Source: Echinicola shivajiensis
GTDB taxonomy: Bacteria; Bacteroidota; Bacteroidia; Cytophagales; Cyclobacteriaceae
Reading direction: 5' to 3'
Length of the DNA stretch: 64,000 nucleotides
Assembly: GCF_018642165.1 (NCBI RefSeq)
Contig: NZ_JAHHZM010000001.1
Span: 186,001-250,000 of the forward strand
In this document: positions 62,701-64,000 of the stretch, one piece after another
Layout: each line of letters starts with the position of its first letter
How positions within the stretch are numbered: the stretch's first letter is position 1
The notes under the pieces: generated by a model
The model's database searches: none
What the model was told of the DNA's origin: nothing
Seen by the model: only the letters and a program-made list of their open reading frames with translations
Program-made: the position numbers and the translations under genes

Positions 62701-64000
62701 TTAGTAGCCTGGATTTTGTCCCAATTCCAATCCATTGGCAGAATAAAAATCCACCTCGGACTGTGGCAATGGCCATAGATCATTATTGATACTGATCATA
62801 TAAGGCACTGGAACTTGTGTTTCATCAATAGTACTTACCCTTTCTACAAGTTTACCCCATCTTTTCAGATCCAACCAACGAATTCCCTCAAAGGCCAATT
62901 CCACTCTTCTTTCATGACGGATGGTCGCTCTCATTTCTGATTGCGAAAGTCCTGATGGGATATCCGGCATCTCCACTCTGGAACGTACCTTATTAATTGC
63001 CTCATAAACCGATGCATCAGGACCAACCACCTCATTTTGCGCTTCTGCATAGTTGAGTAATACCTCTGCAAATCTCAATACCACGTAATCTGTATCGCAA
63101 TGATTGGAGGCATCAACGCTGGCTTGGAAGGTCCTATCGGCATATTTTCTAAGGTTATACATTAATGGCGGTGGCAAATATTGAATCCTATCTGACCACA
63201 TGATATCTTCACCGCCATTTTCTCCAGCAAAGCCAAATACAGAACCAGGATGGTCAACCGTCAGGCTCAACCTTGGATCTCTATTGGCATAAGGATTTTC
63301 CGGATCATATCCAGAAGCAGGATCTGTAATCGGCAATCCATTTTTCATCTCAAAATCATCCACAAAATTTGCCAAAGGAGAAATACTCATCCACCAGCCC
63401 CAGTTCAAGGATCCAAAATTTTCTTCATTGGGTCTGAGGTATCTCACAGAATAAATTATTTCAGGGTTTCCTTCCTGTTCCGGCGCTGTGAATAGACTAT
63501 TGAATGAAGGGGTCAAATCAAAGAAGCCGCTCTCCATGATTTCCTTGGTCAAAGCAGCCGCGGCTGACCATTGCTGATTAGCCATCAATACCCTTGCTTT
63601 GATAGCCTGCGCTGCAGTCTTTCCTACCCTACCATCATAAGCTTTTTCTTCCAAATTGGCAATAGCAAAATCCAAGTCCTCAATAGCCTGTGCCACCACC
63701 TCAGATTTTGAAGACCTAGGAAGCAAATCATCACCAAGGGCATAGGTAGAGGTTACCAAAGGCACATCTCCATAAAACTCGCTCAAATAATAGAACATTA
63801 AACCGCGGAAGAAAAGGGCCTCGCCCTTCCATTGGTTGATTTTCTGAGCCGCTGCTTCTACGTTATCGACATTTTCAAGAAAATAGTTTACCGCTCCTAT
63901 TTGCTTATAAGCAATGCCATAAAACCCTGTCACCACACCTGAGGTTTGGGAATTAAGGGCAGTGGCCATGGCATTTTTAGCACCCAAACGGTTATGCTGT
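62701..64000 (-). CDS. SusD/RagB nutrient-binding lipoprotein, partial (GH locus)
   Basis: The reading frame stays open to the right edge, so the N-terminus and lipobox lie outside the window; only about the last 430 residues are seen. The visible part has the SusD core (KGEALFFRGLMFYYLSEFYG), the VPLVTSTYALGDDLLPRSSK block shared with SusD2, and the C-terminal domain (IRHERRVELAFEGIRWLDLK). The ending LGQNPGY is intact. A susC partner is expected just beyond the edge. It should bind the O-glycan-like substrate of the right-hand locus. Confidence 0.93.
   Translation of the reverse strand, partial: QHNRLGAKNAMATALNSQTSGVVTGFYGIAYKQIGAVNYFLENVDNVEAAAQKINQWKGEALFFRGLMFYYLSEFYGDVPLVTSTYALGDDLLPRSSKSEVVAQAIEDLDFAIANLEEKAYDGRVGKTAAQAIKARVLMANQQWSAAAALTKEIMESGFFDLTPSFNSLFTAPEQEGNPEIIYSVRYLRPNEENFGSLNWGWWMSISPLANFVDDFEMKNGLPITDPASGYDPENPYANRDPRLSLTVDHPGSVFGFAGENGGEDIMWSDRIQYLPPPLMYNLRKYADRTFQASVDASNHCDTDYVVLRFAEVLLNYAEAQNEVVGPDASVYEAINKVRSRVEMPDIPSGLSQSEMRATIRHERRVELAFEGIRWLDLKRWGKLVERVSTIDETQVPVPYMISINNDLWPLPQSEVDFYSANGLELGQNPGY

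Noticed and set aside
44052-64000. Sulfated algal galactan (carrageenan or agar) locus, suggested by GH110 and galactosidases
   Set aside because: There is no sulfatase, carrageenase or agarase in the visible part, while GH101-like and GH95 genes point to O-glycans. It cannot be fully excluded because the locus continues beyond the window.
1-64000. tRNA or rRNA genes and CRISPR arrays
   Set aside because: None was recognised on either strand by eye. A dedicated covariance-model search was not possible here.

Overview
This window comes from a Bacteroidota chromosome, most likely a Cytophagia / Cyclobacteriaceae-type marine or environmental bacterium. The genus is not determinable from sequence alone. 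The evidence is three SusC/SusD systems, a TAnnTTTG-type -7 promoter box, the near absence of Shine-Dalgarno sequences, Bacteroidetes MobABC genes, and a dense set of lipoproteins and periplasmic glycoside hydrolases. Almost every gene from 0.9 kb onward is on the minus strand, so operons read from high to low coordinates. The exceptions are the left-edge genes and two DeoR regulators.

Left end (1-6 kb): a Fic gene cut by the window edge and broken by a 1-base frameshift, a small DUF3892-type gene, and a mobilisation module (small primosomal-like protein, MobA, MobB relaxase, MobC/TraG coupling ATPase). Upstream of the module is a gene-poor stretch with strong hairpins, where an oriT would be expected, and the C-terminal stub of an ABC-2 permease. 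No integrase is visible.

Middle (6-43 kb): two tandem GH28-fold enzymes are followed by the most interesting part of the window, two head-to-tail loci that look like duplicated and diverged copies of one plan. Each has a DeoR-family regulator on the plus strand facing a divergent susC-susD. Each continues into secreted phosphohydrolases, a polyol or solute importer and, in the second, cytosolic sugar metabolism. Locus A (10.5-24.8 kb): DeoR1, SusC1, SusD1, an unknown lipoprotein, an EEP phosphohydrolase, an EEP-FG-GAP protein, a polyol-type MFS importer, a GDPD and a PafA-type alkaline phosphatase. Locus B (25-42.9 kb): DeoR2, SusC2, SusD2, a sodium:solute symporter, an FAD oxidoreductase, an EEP protein, an NPP-type phosphodiesterase, a 2-hydroxyacid dehydrogenase, an LsrK-like kinase, a D-ribulokinase-like kinase, a histidine phosphatase and a split transketolase. 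My inference is that A and B together capture, dephosphorylate, import and catabolise a phosphodiester-linked polyol or sugar. Teichoic-acid-like pentitol or glycerol phosphate and phospholipid head groups are candidates. No classical polysaccharidase lies inside either locus.

Right end (44-64 kb): a third polysaccharide utilisation locus. It has a SusD cut by the right edge, a strong intrinsic terminator, and then two short GH101-like proteins, a metallophosphoesterase, a GH110-like beta-helix protein, an EEP phosphohydrolase, GH97 alpha-galactosidase, GH35 beta-galactosidase, a DUF6067/GH123-like protein, GH110 alpha-1,3-galactosidase and a GH95 enzyme. The set fits stepwise removal of fucose and alpha- and beta-galactose from mucin-type or blood-group-like O-glycans, possibly phosphorylated. 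No sulfatase is present. About 1.1 kb between the regulator DeoR2 and this locus holds a winged-helix gene remnant and a 42-base direct repeat.
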